Numbered from the stretch's first letter, positions 27,785 through 37,231 are shown. The stretch is DNA of 64,000 nt from Echinicola jeungdonensis (GCF_030409905.1 NZ_JAUFQT010000002.1:248001-312000); one strand, 5' to 3'. Numbers and translations: made by a program. The notes: generated by a model from the sequence alone, not told the origin.

Positions 27785-27816
27785 AAGAAAAGCCCAGGGA
27801 AATCCCTGAGCTTTTG
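27785..27816. terminator. hairpin terminator between convergent genes
   Basis: AAGCCCAGGGA and TCCCTGAGCTT arms. On the minus strand it is followed by TTTTCTTTTTT, so it mainly ends the pectate lyase gene; on the plus strand only CTTTT follows. Confidence 0.6.
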
Positions 27817-27856
27817 AACAAACCTGAGCACACTGAGTTAATTAACCATTTAACCT

Positions 27857-29575
27857 TTATTTATCTACAGAAAGCCCATTTTTTGCTAATGTGTCCTCGT
27901 TATTGGAGAGGTCAGTCCAATCAACCTGTCGCTTAGGGTTAATGCCGTTGATATATTTTTCGATGTTGGTATAACCGTCACCGTTGAGATCGCCATTGGC
28001 ATCAGTTGCATTATTGGGATCCAATCCGTGTTTTTTCTCCCATTCATCAGGCATACCATCCTTATCCGAATCAACATATGGAGTTCCATTGTATTCAGGA
28101 TATCCCCCTACTTGTCTGATGTCTGTGATGATACCTTTTTTATAAGAATCTGGTTCTAATCTTCTATGTTCAAATTGATAAAAAGAATCTGGATCCAGGC
28201 CTTTTACATATTCTGCCTCTCCAGTTTTTACGGTTCTGATGATTCTTTCATCTACAGGGTCCCTTTTTGGTAGAGTAGCTCCAGCATTTACCATTACATG
28301 GTCAAAAGTTTTTTCCTTCTCGAGAATGGTCAAATGAGGCATTGGGAATGGCTTGATGGCTTTCATTCTTGGGAAGAATCTTTTTGCTTCATCATATTCC
28401 ATCAACTGGCCATCTTTTCCTTCCACCTGAACGCCGCCTTTCCAGTTGTCCTGGGTAACGGTTTCATTTCCTTCAACAATATTTCCATTTACATAAGCAC
28501 GTCCAAATACCATGGAGTCCAAATCACTTCTTCCAGACTCTGGTTTTAGAATCCTGTAACTTACGGATCTTGATTGATCGGTAATCGGTCCTGGTTTATA
28601 ATAGTTGTTGATGATGTTGTATTTGGCTTTGTAATCACCACCATCTGTAGTTCTATGGCTCCAGTTAAAGATCACATTATTGGCAAAGTTAAAGATACCA
28701 TTCCATCCGATAGAAGGGTTCCTTCCGGCATTGTTGGCCCAAAGGTTTCTCATAAAAGAGCAGTTTTCACCTCCCAATGTACTTCCCAAAGAGTGGTTAT
28801 AAGTATCCAAGTCTTCAGAGAAAATACTGTTTTGGATGGTTACATTGACGGTTGGCAATTTTTCGTCTTTATAATCAGCTCCCGGGTTGTACATGTGTCT
28901 ATAAATGGACATGTTTTCATCCAAACCCCAGCTGGCGGAAACGTGGTCGATCATGATATTTCCAACTGGATTACCCCCAATGGCATCATCCCTTCTTCCT
29001 ACAAAAGTTTCACCTCTTCTGAATCTCATGTGTCGGATCACCACATCATGAGTATCAATCCAAACAGTTTCTCCTGCTACACAAACCCCGTCACCTGGAG
29101 CAGTTTGTCCGGCAATGGTCACATAAGGTGCCCTTACAATCAATGGACTTTCCAGTTTAATGATCCCGGCCACGTTGAAAACAATGATTCTGGCACCACC
29201 GGTTTCCAATGCTTCCCTTAGGGTACCTGGTCCTCGGTCAGCTAAGCTGGTTACAGTAAGAACTTTTCCACCGCGGCCTCCGAAAGAGTACATTCCACCA
29301 CCCTCTGCACCTGGGAAGGCTGGAATGTCAGCCTGTGGCAAATCAGTTGGTCTAAAAGCCCAAGGGATATATGGCTTTCCTTTTTCTTCTTCTTGAAAAA
29401 CGATGTGCCGGGCTTCTTCCCAAGCCTCATCAGAAAGTCTTAAAGCTGTTTTCTTTATACTGTCTGCTTTTGCTCTTTCTTCAGATGATACATCTGGGTA
29501 CTGCGCAAAAGCACTGGTGGCAGCTGCAAATACGAATAAAAATGATAAAATACTTTTTTTGTGATTCTTCATCAT
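27857..29575 (-). CDS. secreted pectate lyase-like protein
   Basis: A 572-residue protein with a signal peptide (SILSFLFVFAAATSAFAQ). The core begins at AFPGAEGGGMYSFGGRGGKV (about residue 85) and folds as a right-handed parallel beta-helix; the typical VTSLADRGPGTLREALE, VTIAGQTAPGDGV and IDHVSASWGLDE segments are present. A calcium-binding-like tail, DSDKDGMPDEWEKKHGLDP then DLNGDGYTNIEKYING, follows at about 510-560. It cleaves polygalacturonate by beta-elimination. It shares its core with the 824-residue enzyme 4.3 kb away and supplies oligomers that would feed kduI/kduD. Confidence 0.92.
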   Translation of the reverse strand: MMKNHKKSILSFLFVFAAATSAFAQYPDVSSEERAKADSIKKTALRLSDEAWEEARHIVFQEEEKGKPYIPWAFRPTDLPQADIPAFPGAEGGGMYSFGGRGGKVLTVTSLADRGPGTLREALETGGARIIVFNVAGIIKLESPLIVRAPYVTIAGQTAPGDGVCVAGETVWIDTHDVVIRHMRFRRGETFVGRRDDAIGGNPVGNIMIDHVSASWGLDENMSIYRHMYNPGADYKDEKLPTVNVTIQNSIFSEDLDTYNHSLGSTLGGENCSFMRNLWANNAGRNPSIGWNGIFNFANNVIFNWSHRTTDGGDYKAKYNIINNYYKPGPITDQSRSVSYRILKPESGRSDLDSMVFGRAYVNGNIVEGNETVTQDNWKGGVQVEGKDGQLMEYDEAKRFFPRMKAIKPFPMPHLTILEKEKTFDHVMVNAGATLPKRDPVDERIIRTVKTGEAEYVKGLDPDSFYQFEHRRLEPDSYKKGIITDIRQVGGYPEYNGTPYVDSDKDGMPDEWEKKHGLDPNNATDANGDLNGDGYTNIEKYINGINPKRQVDWTDLSNNEDTLAKNGLSVDK

Positions 29576-29814
29576 ACTTTGGTTTATTGTGTTCTATGGC
29601 CTCAAATTAAAAAGGCCTAAAAAGATTGTTTCATCTATGGAGGGATCATCCTTCAATGGTTGATAAAACTCCCCTTTTGTTTCAGAAGTTTAATTTAAAG
29701 TGAGTTGGAAGGAATATTAAGGTGTTTTGGATCAAAAGGGACAAAAGAAGATTGAACCGGGATATTTCCCTGCCGGAAAATTCGTGTTTTTTTAAGAAAA
29801 AAATGGAGGTTTGA

Positions 29815-30582
29815 TTATCGGTCCAACCAGGATTTAAAGGAAGGTGTCTTTTCGCTGCTAATGATGATTTCTGTATCCAATGCAGGTTTTAACTCCAATT
29901 TAACCCTTCCTTTGAAATAGGGGTGGATTTCTGAAACCGCATCTATATGAAGAATCAATTGCCGGTTGGCCCTGAAAAACACTTCTGGGTCTAAAACCTG
30001 AACTAGTTCATCCAATGATTGGTCTAAGGGGTATTTGTCCCCGGCAGTAGTTACCAGTAAATTGAGTTTCCGGTCGGTATAGATGTATGCTATGTCTGTG
30101 GTTTTTACTGTCCGGATTTTATTTCCTGCCTTGACCAAAAAGCGGGATTTATACTGGTTTTGCTTTTCCTGAAGGGCATCCATTAACCGATCCAGATCAA
30201 TGCCTGGGGACGAGGATTTATAGGTTGCTTTTAAATTTTTTAGTTTATCCAGGCTGAAAGCCAATTTTTCATATTGAATAGGTTTCAAAAGGTAATCAAT
30301 GCTGTGGACTTTAAAAGCTCGGATTGCATATTGATCATAGGCAGTTGTAAAAATGACGGGGCATTCCACCTGGGATTGGTGAAAAATCTCAAAAGAAAGT
30401 CCATCATCAATCCGGATATCCAACATCATCAAGTCAGGGGCAGGGTTGGAAGCTAGCCAATCAACGGTTTCTTTAATTGAAGTTAAGTTGTCCAAAACTT
30501 CGATTTTATCATCATATTGTTTTAGCATTTTGGCCAGTTTCTCGGCTGCTAGACTTTCATCCTCAACTATTAATACCTTCAT
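29815..30582 (-). CDS. LytTR-family response regulator
   Basis: A 255-residue regulator with a receiver domain at about residues 1-120 (phospho-acceptor Asp in LMMLDIRIDDG, conserved Lys in YLLKPIQYEKL) and a LytTR DNA-binding domain at about 145-250 (FLVKAGNKIRTVKTTDIAYI, FFRANRQLILH). It forms a two-component system with the LytS-like kinase encoded 21 bp upstream. Targets are unknown. The adjacent pectate lyases suggest, but do not prove, a link to polysaccharide sensing. Confidence 0.95.
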   Translation of the reverse strand: MKVLIVEDESLAAEKLAKMLKQYDDKIEVLDNLTSIKETVDWLASNPAPDLMMLDIRIDDGLSFEIFHQSQVECPVIFTTAYDQYAIRAFKVHSIDYLLKPIQYEKLAFSLDKLKNLKATYKSSSPGIDLDRLMDALQEKQNQYKSRFLVKAGNKIRTVKTTDIAYIYTDRKLNLLVTTAGDKYPLDQSLDELVQVLDPEVFFRANRQLILHIDAVSEIHPYFKGRVKLELKPALDTEIIISSEKTPSFKSWLDR

Positions 30583-30603
30583 TACTTAGATTTTTTTGGT
30601 ACT

Positions 30604-31659
30604 TTAAATGGCTTTGGGGTTAAAGGTTGGATCTAACAAAACATTGTCATCATCATCTGCCTCTAGCAAAGGCAGTTTTACCGTGAAATATTGCTCATCC
30701 TGATCCACCACTACTTTTTCATCAGAAAAATAGGCAATTCTTTTTGAAATATTTTCCAGTCCGGTTTGGGGTAAAGTGGATGGCTTTTTGTTTTTAGGCT
30801 GGAAAGAATTGCGAACCACCAACCATTTTTCCTCCTCCGTAAATATTTGGACATGAAGTGGATGGCTTGCTGTTGCAATATTATGTTTAATGGCGTTTTC
30901 TACCAACATCTGTATGGAAAGTGGAGGCAGAAAATAAGCTTTTTTTAAAGGTTGATATTGGATTTCAATTTTCAATTGCCGATTAAGCCGTTTTTGAAAT
31001 AGGTAAATATAGGATTGGATGAATTCCAATTCAGTATCCAATTCCACCAATTCTTCATTCCTGTGTTGAAGAACGTAGCGGTAAACATCTGCAAATTTCC
31101 CCAGGAATCGATGAGCATCCTCCGTGTCTGTGTCGATCAGTGAGGACAACACATTGAGGTTGTTAAAAAGAAAATGAGGGTCAATATGGGTTTTTAAAGA
31201 CTCCAGCTGGGAGCGCATATTTTCTTCCTTCAATTTTTCACTTTGGATAAATGCTTTTTTCCACCGCTGCATAAAATAAATACCGAAATTGATGGAAATG
31301 ATAGGAATGATAAATAAAAGTCCATAAAGATTTAGGACAAAAAACTGTTCCCCATCAGGGGGCATGCCCAGGAAAAGGGTTTTAAGAAAATAATAGCAAA
31401 AGTTGACACAGGCCAAGGAGTAAACTCCGCTGATCAAAAACTGAATCAGGAATCTTTTTAAAGGGAACTCTGTCCAAGGCCGGAGTTCATTTAGTTTTTT
31501 GTGGATAAAGAGATTTCCCCAAATCAACAATGCCAGAACAGCCACAATCCAAAGTAGGGGCGCCGCATATTCATTACCCATGGCCCAGGCCATTAGAATC
31601 AGCAAAATAAGAAAAGCTGTTCCCAATAGTGGTAAGCTATATTTTTTCCATTTATTCAA
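30604..31659 (-). CDS. LytS-like sensor histidine kinase
   Basis: A 351-residue membrane kinase. Four hydrophobic spans fill about residues 8-130. The His_kinase domain follows with the phospho-acceptor His in LKTHIDPHFLFNNLNVLSSL (about residues 174-193), and the ATPase N-box in MLVENAIKHNIA (about 249-260). The C-terminal GLENISKRIAYFS G-box is short. It is the first gene of the operon with the LytTR regulator. There is no periplasmic sensor domain, so the signal is sensed in or at the membrane. Confidence 0.94.
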   Translation of the reverse strand: MNKWKKYSLPLLGTAFLILLILMAWAMGNEYAAPLLWIVAVLALLIWGNLFIHKKLNELRPWTEFPLKRFLIQFLISGVYSLACVNFCYYFLKTLFLGMPPDGEQFFVLNLYGLLFIIPIISINFGIYFMQRWKKAFIQSEKLKEENMRSQLESLKTHIDPHFLFNNLNVLSSLIDTDTEDAHRFLGKFADVYRYVLQHRNEELVELDTELEFIQSYIYLFQKRLNRQLKIEIQYQPLKKAYFLPPLSIQMLVENAIKHNIATASHPLHVQIFTEEEKWLVVRNSFQPKNKKPSTLPQTGLENISKRIAYFSDEKVVVDQDEQYFTVKLPLLEADDDDNVLLDPTFNPKAI

Positions 31660-32050
31660 TTTTAATCTTTTCTTTTAGGTAATTAGGACCTTTTGGAATA
31701 AGGATTTCTAACCCGAAGTTACAATTTTCTTTTGTTTTCATTTGATGCTGAAAATGGTCTAGCAGGACAGTACGTGTAGGTTTCTTGGTATTCAAATTCT
31801 TCCTAATTCCTTATGAAACCAATTGGAGTAGGAATCCATACTTTCTTCTGTAAGAATAGGCGAAAGACCAAAGAGGAAAGATCAAATAATTTCATCCCCC
31901 AACGAATTCTGGTGTATTTTACCTAATACCTGGTACACCCAAATCTTCTTTTAATTTCAAAATTTTATCTTACCCCTGAAATCCAGTGGAAAGCAGAAGA
32001 AGCAGAAGAAGCAGAAGAAGCAGAAGAAGAAGAAGAAGAACAGGCCTATC
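31660..32050. other. intergenic region with microsatellite
   Basis: No gene is visible. The right end contains the GCAGAAGAA microsatellite (31993-32040), which directly follows the stop of the secreted unknown protein. An AT-rich sequence adjoins the kinase start. Confidence 0.4.
31993..32040. repeat. microsatellite: four GCAGAAGAA units plus GAA units
   Basis: Four perfect 9-bp copies of GCAGAAGAA (31993-32028) followed by four GAA units. Read rightwards it would encode Ala-Glu-Glu repeats, but a stop lies shortly before and there is no start codon. It sits 10 bp beyond the stop of the gene at 32051-33313 and may vary in length between strains. Confidence 0.85.
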
Positions 32051-33313
32051 CTAATGGCTTAAATGCAGCAATTGCACCTCTTCCCAAGGGATGTATTGAA
32101 ACTCCCCTTCATTCATTTTGACCATAATCCCCCAATTTTGATGGTTTACATCACTCCTGTCTCCAAGGGTGATTTTTTCTCCATCCCTCAAAAATATGGC
32201 AGAATGGGTTTGGCTAACCGGGTAAATATGATCAATTAAACGAAATGGGATTTGTCTTAATCCGCCACCCTGATCCCAACCATCCAGGGTTTCTATATCC
32301 CACCTTTCATCCAAATCAAAAACAAGGCTTCCTTTTATGTCCTGATTATTCTTTGTAGTTATTGTGCCTCTTAATTCTTTGGGTTTGGGAAAATCATTAT
32401 AACCAAACCCTGCACCGGGAGGATAAGGTATAAAAGTGGCATTTTTAAAGCCTCCCCACCTCAAGTTTACCTGTCCCCATTTAGGGTTTCGGATTAAAAT
32501 TCCTGCGTTCTTATTGGTTACATTGGTAAGCTCATGGAGGTAAATTTCCTTTCCGGATTCAAGTTGGACTATGGACCCCTGATTTTTCGGCCTTATCGAT
32601 TGGACATCATAAAAGGGATAACGGGCTCTTTTATCATCAATGGTTATTCCATCCAGATATTGGGAGGACAAATGTTCATCCAAATCCCATTTGATCATTC
32701 CTGTATAGGTGAAATCAAAACGGGTGAGAACGGTTCCATATAATGGAAGTTCCATAAATTGGGGCAAATGAGTAGGAGTTGGAAAAAACTGAACTTCCCG
32801 GATTTGATTCCAATCGATTTCATTTTGCTCATTTTCCATGGTATGGATAAGTATGGGGTTGCCCAGTTGATCTTTATATTCAATATCATCATTGATAAAA
32901 ACCCGTATATCCTGACCGTTTTTTAAGTAAACGGTGGCCTCCTCATCTCCGGTTACTTCGATTTTGGTGATATTGCCAAATTGGCAACGAAAGGTTAATT
33001 TCCGGTTGGGGTATTGGTTTTTCCAAAGGTTCATAAAACCCCAATCTGTTTGGTTTTTTTTTACCTCACTGAGTTTTTGTAATTCTTCTTCCGTGAGGTA
33101 CTTCAGCATAGGATTGTCTTTTTTTTCAACCCTAAGCATATCCACCCACATGTTTTGCCCAGCGCTCCAGGTTATTTTACCTTTATATTGGGAGTTGTTC
33201 CTTAAAACTATTTCTCCAAAAATAAACCCTTCCTGCTGGGCCATGGCTTTATGGCCGAATGGAGCCAAGAGGATAACAAGGAGAAAGAAATATTTAAATA
33301 ATATGAATTTCAT
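32051..33313 (-). CDS. secreted protein of unknown function
   Basis: A 420-residue protein with a clear signal peptide (FILFKYFFLLVILLAP, cleavage near AMAQ). The mature part is beta-rich with repeated units of the form 'G.I.....N.......W....' (EIVLRNNSQYKGKITWSAG, GTVLTRFDFTYTGMIKWDLD, GTITTKNNQDIKGSLVFDLD), each about 120 residues apart. This suggests three or more tandem modules of one fold, perhaps SH3-like or small beta-barrel. I recognise no catalytic residues or family. It may bind a surface polymer; that is a guess. Confidence 0.75.
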   Translation of the reverse strand: MKFILFKYFFLLVILLAPFGHKAMAQQEGFIFGEIVLRNNSQYKGKITWSAGQNMWVDMLRVEKKDNPMLKYLTEEELQKLSEVKKNQTDWGFMNLWKNQYPNRKLTFRCQFGNITKIEVTGDEEATVYLKNGQDIRVFINDDIEYKDQLGNPILIHTMENEQNEIDWNQIREVQFFPTPTHLPQFMELPLYGTVLTRFDFTYTGMIKWDLDEHLSSQYLDGITIDDKRARYPFYDVQSIRPKNQGSIVQLESGKEIYLHELTNVTNKNAGILIRNPKWGQVNLRWGGFKNATFIPYPPGAGFGYNDFPKPKELRGTITTKNNQDIKGSLVFDLDERWDIETLDGWDQGGGLRQIPFRLIDHIYPVSQTHSAIFLRDGEKITLGDRSDVNHQNWGIMVKMNEGEFQYIPWEEVQLLHLSH

Positions 33314-33920
33314 TGGGTAATTTTTCAGAATATGAAATAAACTTATTTATGGCCATAAAACAACCTAGAAAGATTTAATCCCGATGTCTTGAGGCTGAAA
33401 TGGGATAAGATTACCTTGAAAAGGATGGATAGGGTTATATTTCAGCTCCAATTTCAAATAAAGTATTGAGCTGTGAGTAATGAGGCTTGAGTTGTACGGA
33501 TTTTGTACTTCTCTAAAAAAGATGACCATTGAAAGCAAGGGGCACTGAGAAGGTGGAAATTCGTTTTCTTAAATGCCATGTAGCCAGGGAGGACCAAATA
33601 CTTATTTATTATAATCTTTGTACGTACTACCTGCGATATGTCTTGGGTTTCAAATTACGAACCTACTAACTTAACCCTATGGATTGGTTGGATAAAAAAA
33701 GAATGTTGGAAAAAATTCGGGGTGATTATTTCCCGGTTCAGAAGGCTTTCTTCCTATTTTAGGAGATTTGAATTAATGGTTGAAGGAAGAAAAAGTACCT
33801 TGTGGTCGATTTATGTCATTAACCTGCAAAATGGGACATGATATTACTTAAAGTATGACCTAATGAATATAAGGACGCCGACCATACTTTACTTTGAACA
33901 AAATAACCAATAGAAATTTT
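33314..33920. other. intergenic region before the large pectate lyase
   Basis: No convincing gene. A 27-codon frame at 33679-33762 (MDWLDKKRMLEKIRGDYFP) and a 67-codon frame at 33638 overlap each other and look like chance or remnants. The 3' end carries the AAAGTATG/CATACTTT inverted repeat. Confidence 0.35.
33850..33890. promoter_or_regulatory. inverted repeat before the pectate lyase gene
   Basis: AAAGTATG (33850-33857) and CATACTTT (33883-33890) are perfect 8-bp arms separated by 25 bases, 30 bp before the likely ATG. It could be a regulator site or an mRNA leader hairpin. Confidence 0.35.
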
Positions 33921-36395
33921 ATGAAGTCAGTAAAGCTTAATTTTAAGAAGATCCAGCAAATGGGAAGCCTGCTTTTGCTGGGCTGTATTTTTCAGGTAAC
34001 ATCTAGTTTTGCCCAGCAGCCAATCATCAAGGCGGATTTTGATTTTGAAGGAAGAAGGGAATCTGAAGTTAACGAGCCAGGATATTTCCCTTGGAGAATT
34101 TCTGAGAATAAAGTCCAAAGCCAGGATTTTGATGGTGTAGAGATTGAAGTCAAAGGAAACATCCGTTCCAATTGGTACAAAGCGGGGGTCCAAGCTCCCT
34201 ATTATGCCCGATGGGTCAATGACGGTTTGGTTTCTGACGGTCCTCTGGAAATGACCATTAAGGGATTGCCTAATGGTAAGCATTCTTTGCTGACTGTTCA
34301 TAATGCATTTGACAATCCTGAAAATCATACTTTTGCTCCTTTGGACATTTACCTAAATGGAAAACAGGTAATAGATAACCTTCAACCTAGTGTCCGAGCA
34401 GAAAGCAATATTGAAGGAGAAAGTGGATATTTGACTTTTGAAGTGGAAAATGGAGAATCGGTTTCAATTCGGATTGAAGCGGACCCTGATTCCAATGCAG
34501 ATATTAATGAAGTGGTATTGAATGGTTTTGAAATCAATACGCCCAATGTGAAGTTGCAAGCGAAAGTCCCTTTTCCAGAAGATGGTGATGAGCACGTGGA
34601 AACGGAAGGGATATTGACCCTCAATTGGACTCCATCCAAAGATGCTGTTTCTCATCAAGTTTATTTTGGGAAGAATAGGGAAGCTTTGAAAAATGCTGAC
34701 AAAAAATCAACTGTTTATCAAGGCCAAATAAAAAGTAATGAATTTCAGGTAGGAGAACTTTACAGCATGGATACCTATTTTTGGAGAGTAGATGAGGTTG
34801 GTGAAGACGGTGAGGTAACCAAGGGAGATGTTTGGTATTTCCGGCCTGCCCAATTGGCTTTTCCAGGTGCTGAAGGATATGGTCGATATGCCCGTGGAGG
34901 TCGGGGAGGAAAAGTTGTAGCAGTGACCAACCTTAATGATGATGGTCCTGGAAGTTTGCGTGAAGCTGTAACCAATGATATTGGCCCAAGAACCATTGTA
35001 TTCAATGTTTCAGGAACCATTGAATTAAAATCCAGACTGGTGATAAACGACCCTTATGTGACTATCGCTGGACAGACAGCCCCTGGGAAGGGCATCTTGA
35101 TCAGTAGGGCACCTTTGGGAGTGACCGGTAATGATAATATTGCCCGCTTTATAAGGGTAGGAATTGGTGCTGGAAGGACATTTGATGGAATGGGATTAAC
35201 AGGTGCCAACCATAGTATTATGGATCACTGCTCTATCCGTTGGACCATAGATGAATCTTTTAGCTCCAGAGGAGCTCATAATATTACCCTTCAAAGAACC
35301 TTGATTGCTGAAGCTCTCAATGTGGCAGATCACGGCAAATATGAAGGAGGAAAAATGCATGGATATGCAGCTACCATTGGCGGGGATATTGGAAGTTTTC
35401 ACCACAATTTGTTGGCCCATTGTTATGGAAGAAACTGGAGCATGGGTGGTGGTCTTGATGGCAATGGTTATTACACAGGAAGATTGGATATCAGAAACAA
35501 TGTCGTTTATAACTGGGGGCATAGAACTACTGATGGTGGTGCCCATGAGGTGAACTTTGTCAATAATTATTATAAACCTGGAGCAGGAACAACCTTGTTT
35601 TACGCTTTAACCATGGACCATGAGGGTGTTGGTTTGGGGTCCCAGCGTGCCTATTTTTCAGGAAATGTAATGCCAGGGCATTTTGATGCAGAAAATCAGG
35701 AAAAAGGGAAAAGGAGTCGAATCTCTAATAATGAAAAAGTAAATTATAAGACTTTTGTTGAAAAACCTTTTTTCCCTTCCCATGTGAATACCCATAGTGC
35801 CCGGGATGCTTATAAAAATGTATTATCTGATGTGGGAGCCAACCAACCTGAATTGGATGAACATGATCAGAGGATCATTCAAGAGACTTTGGATAGCACT
35901 TTCACTTATAAAGGTAGTATCAGTGGAATTCCAGGAATGCCTGATACTGAACAAGATGTGGGAGGTTGGGAAAATTATCCTGAAGAAAAAAGGTCAGCAG
36001 ATTGGGATAGAGACCAAGATGGATTGCCAACCTGGTGGGAAATTGTACATGGTCTAAACCCCGATTCCAAAAGGGGAGATTTTACTGAAACCAACCAGGA
36101 TAAAGACAAAGATGGCTTTACCCAATTGGATAATTACCTGGCTTGGATGGCAGAGCCCCATTATTTCCTGAAAGAAGGGGAAACCTTGGAATTGGACGCT
36201 GAAAAACTATTCCGTGGATATACGAAGAATCCGGTTTATTACGTTTCTTCTGTAGAAAAAGGAGAAATAGAAATCGAACAAAATGGTAAAGTTATTTACC
36301 AAGCTTCTTCCAAAGGTTTGGACACCATTAAACTGATGGTCAAAGACGATGAAGGAAGCAAAATGGCCAGAGAAGTAAATATCTATATAGATTAA
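33921..36395 (+). CDS. secreted multidomain pectate lyase
   Basis: About 824 residues from the ATG giving MKSVKLNFKK; a TTG 27 bases earlier is also in frame. A signal peptide ends after SSFAQ. Then come an N-terminal carbohydrate-binding-like beta-sandwich (about 20-190), a fibronectin type III-like domain (about 205-305; LNWTPSKDAVSHQVYFGK, YFWRVDEV), and the beta-helix pectate lyase core from FPGAEGYGRYARGGRGGKV (about 315) with LREAVTNDIG and MDHCSIRWTIDE. A calcium-type segment DRDQDGLPTWWEIVHGLNP and a C-terminal beta domain finish the chain. It degrades pectin outside the cell. Confidence 0.92.
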   Translation: MKSVKLNFKKIQQMGSLLLLGCIFQVTSSFAQQPIIKADFDFEGRRESEVNEPGYFPWRISENKVQSQDFDGVEIEVKGNIRSNWYKAGVQAPYYARWVNDGLVSDGPLEMTIKGLPNGKHSLLTVHNAFDNPENHTFAPLDIYLNGKQVIDNLQPSVRAESNIEGESGYLTFEVENGESVSIRIEADPDSNADINEVVLNGFEINTPNVKLQAKVPFPEDGDEHVETEGILTLNWTPSKDAVSHQVYFGKNREALKNADKKSTVYQGQIKSNEFQVGELYSMDTYFWRVDEVGEDGEVTKGDVWYFRPAQLAFPGAEGYGRYARGGRGGKVVAVTNLNDDGPGSLREAVTNDIGPRTIVFNVSGTIELKSRLVINDPYVTIAGQTAPGKGILISRAPLGVTGNDNIARFIRVGIGAGRTFDGMGLTGANHSIMDHCSIRWTIDESFSSRGAHNITLQRTLIAEALNVADHGKYEGGKMHGYAATIGGDIGSFHHNLLAHCYGRNWSMGGGLDGNGYYTGRLDIRNNVVYNWGHRTTDGGAHEVNFVNNYYKPGAGTTLFYALTMDHEGVGLGSQRAYFSGNVMPGHFDAENQEKGKRSRISNNEKVNYKTFVEKPFFPSHVNTHSARDAYKNVLSDVGANQPELDEHDQRIIQETLDSTFTYKGSISGIPGMPDTEQDVGGWENYPEEKRSADWDRDQDGLPTWWEIVHGLNPDSKRGDFTETNQDKDKDGFTQLDNYLAWMAEPHYFLKEGETLELDAEKLFRGYTKNPVYYVSSVEKGEIEIEQNGKVIYQASSKGLDTIKLMVKDDEGSKMAREVNIYID

Positions 36396-36744
36396 AAATA
36401 TTAATTTGGGTTATTGTTAATTGGGATGCAGATGGGGCCATGTGGCTTCCATCTGCTTTTTTTTTTGCTTTTTTGTTGACTTCACAATCTTTTTGAACTA
36501 CCCAGAGAAATTATTCCACTAAGTTAAAGTTCGATCTATTCCTAAGAGATCATAAATCATTTAACAGCCCAATTACTCCAAATTAAAATACTACCGATTT
36601 TTCTACAATTTGGGGAGTAATACATCAAAAATAGGAGGCGTGAATTACTTTTTAAGGGAAATAGGGCGGTTTTTGGGGATTGGCACAACATGTGAACAAA
36701 GTTTTCCTGAGAACTTAACCAAAACCCTAAAAAATTAATTTATC
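36396..36744. other. intergenic region between pectate lyase and PepSY-like gene
   Basis: Holds the terminator at 36428-36466 and an imperfect inverted repeat, ATTACTCCAAATT (36572-36584) and AATTTGGGGAGTAAT (36607-36621). No gene is visible. Confidence 0.4.
36428..36466 (+). terminator. rho-independent terminator after pectate lyase
   Basis: GCAGATGG (36428-36435) and CCATCTGC (36449-36456) arms followed by ten T residues. Confidence 0.85.
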
Positions 36745-37062
36745 ATGAAAAAGATCGCATTAATCTTCGCTTTGGGAGTTTTTTCCTTTGCTGGAATCCA
36801 AGCTGCCCCAGTAGTAAATTCTAATTTCACTGTTGTACAGGAGATTCAGGATGAAAATGAAATAGCACCTGAAGACCTTCCACAAGCAGTAAAAGATACC
36901 ATTGCTGAAAAAGATGAAACCAAAGACCAAACCATTGCAAAAGCTTTTCAACTTACTGATGAAGCAGGAAATGTGGAATACAAAGTGGTATTTGGAACTG
37001 AGGAAGAAGGTTTATCTAAAAAATATGATGCAGAAGGGAATGAAATTGTTGAAACAGTTTAA
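36745..37062 (+). CDS. small secreted PepSY-like protein
   Basis: A 105-residue protein with a signal peptide (KKIALIFALGVFSFAGIQAA). The mature part contains PEDLPQAVKDTIAE and EYKVVFGTEEEGLSKKYDAEGNEI, the pattern of small PepSY/BLIP-like domains found in many Bacteroidota periplasmic proteins. The family has no settled function; some bind or inhibit peptidases. It is very acidic. A terminator follows, so it is transcribed separately from the P-ATPase gene. Confidence 0.75.
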   Translation: MKKIALIFALGVFSFAGIQAAPVVNSNFTVVQEIQDENEIAPEDLPQAVKDTIAEKDETKDQTIAKAFQLTDEAGNVEYKVVFGTEEEGLSKKYDAEGNEIVETV

Positions 37063-37090
37063 CCAAATTTTTTTTAAAAATGTGAAAATA

Positions 37091-37120
37091 GCACCAGGCA
37101 ACTGTCTGGTGCATTTTTTT
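37091..37120 (+). terminator. rho-independent terminator
   Basis: GCACCAG (37091-37097) and CTGGTGC (37106-37112) arms followed by ATTTTTTT. It separates the PepSY-like gene from the P-ATPase gene. Confidence 0.82.
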
Positions 37121-37231
37121 GATCTTATGGAAGATAGTTTTCCAATTAATGGAAAACCCATCTTATAAACAATTTAAGATTCAAATCTTTTAACCTTAAA
37201 ATATTCCAACCTTTTTTTATCTTTTTTACCC

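Noticed and set aside
28574..29221. 215-codon plus-strand frame
   Set aside because: Lies entirely opposite the pectate lyase gene; residue composition is that of a shadow frame.
31980..32060. Ala/Glu-rich coding repeat read rightwards through the microsatellite
   Set aside because: There is a stop just before it in the same frame and no start codon; the repeat lies outside any gene.
33638..33841. 67-codon frame before the large pectate lyase
   Set aside because: No recognisable domain or neighbour logic; Trp/Arg/Ser-rich composition; overlaps another short frame. Treated as noncoding.
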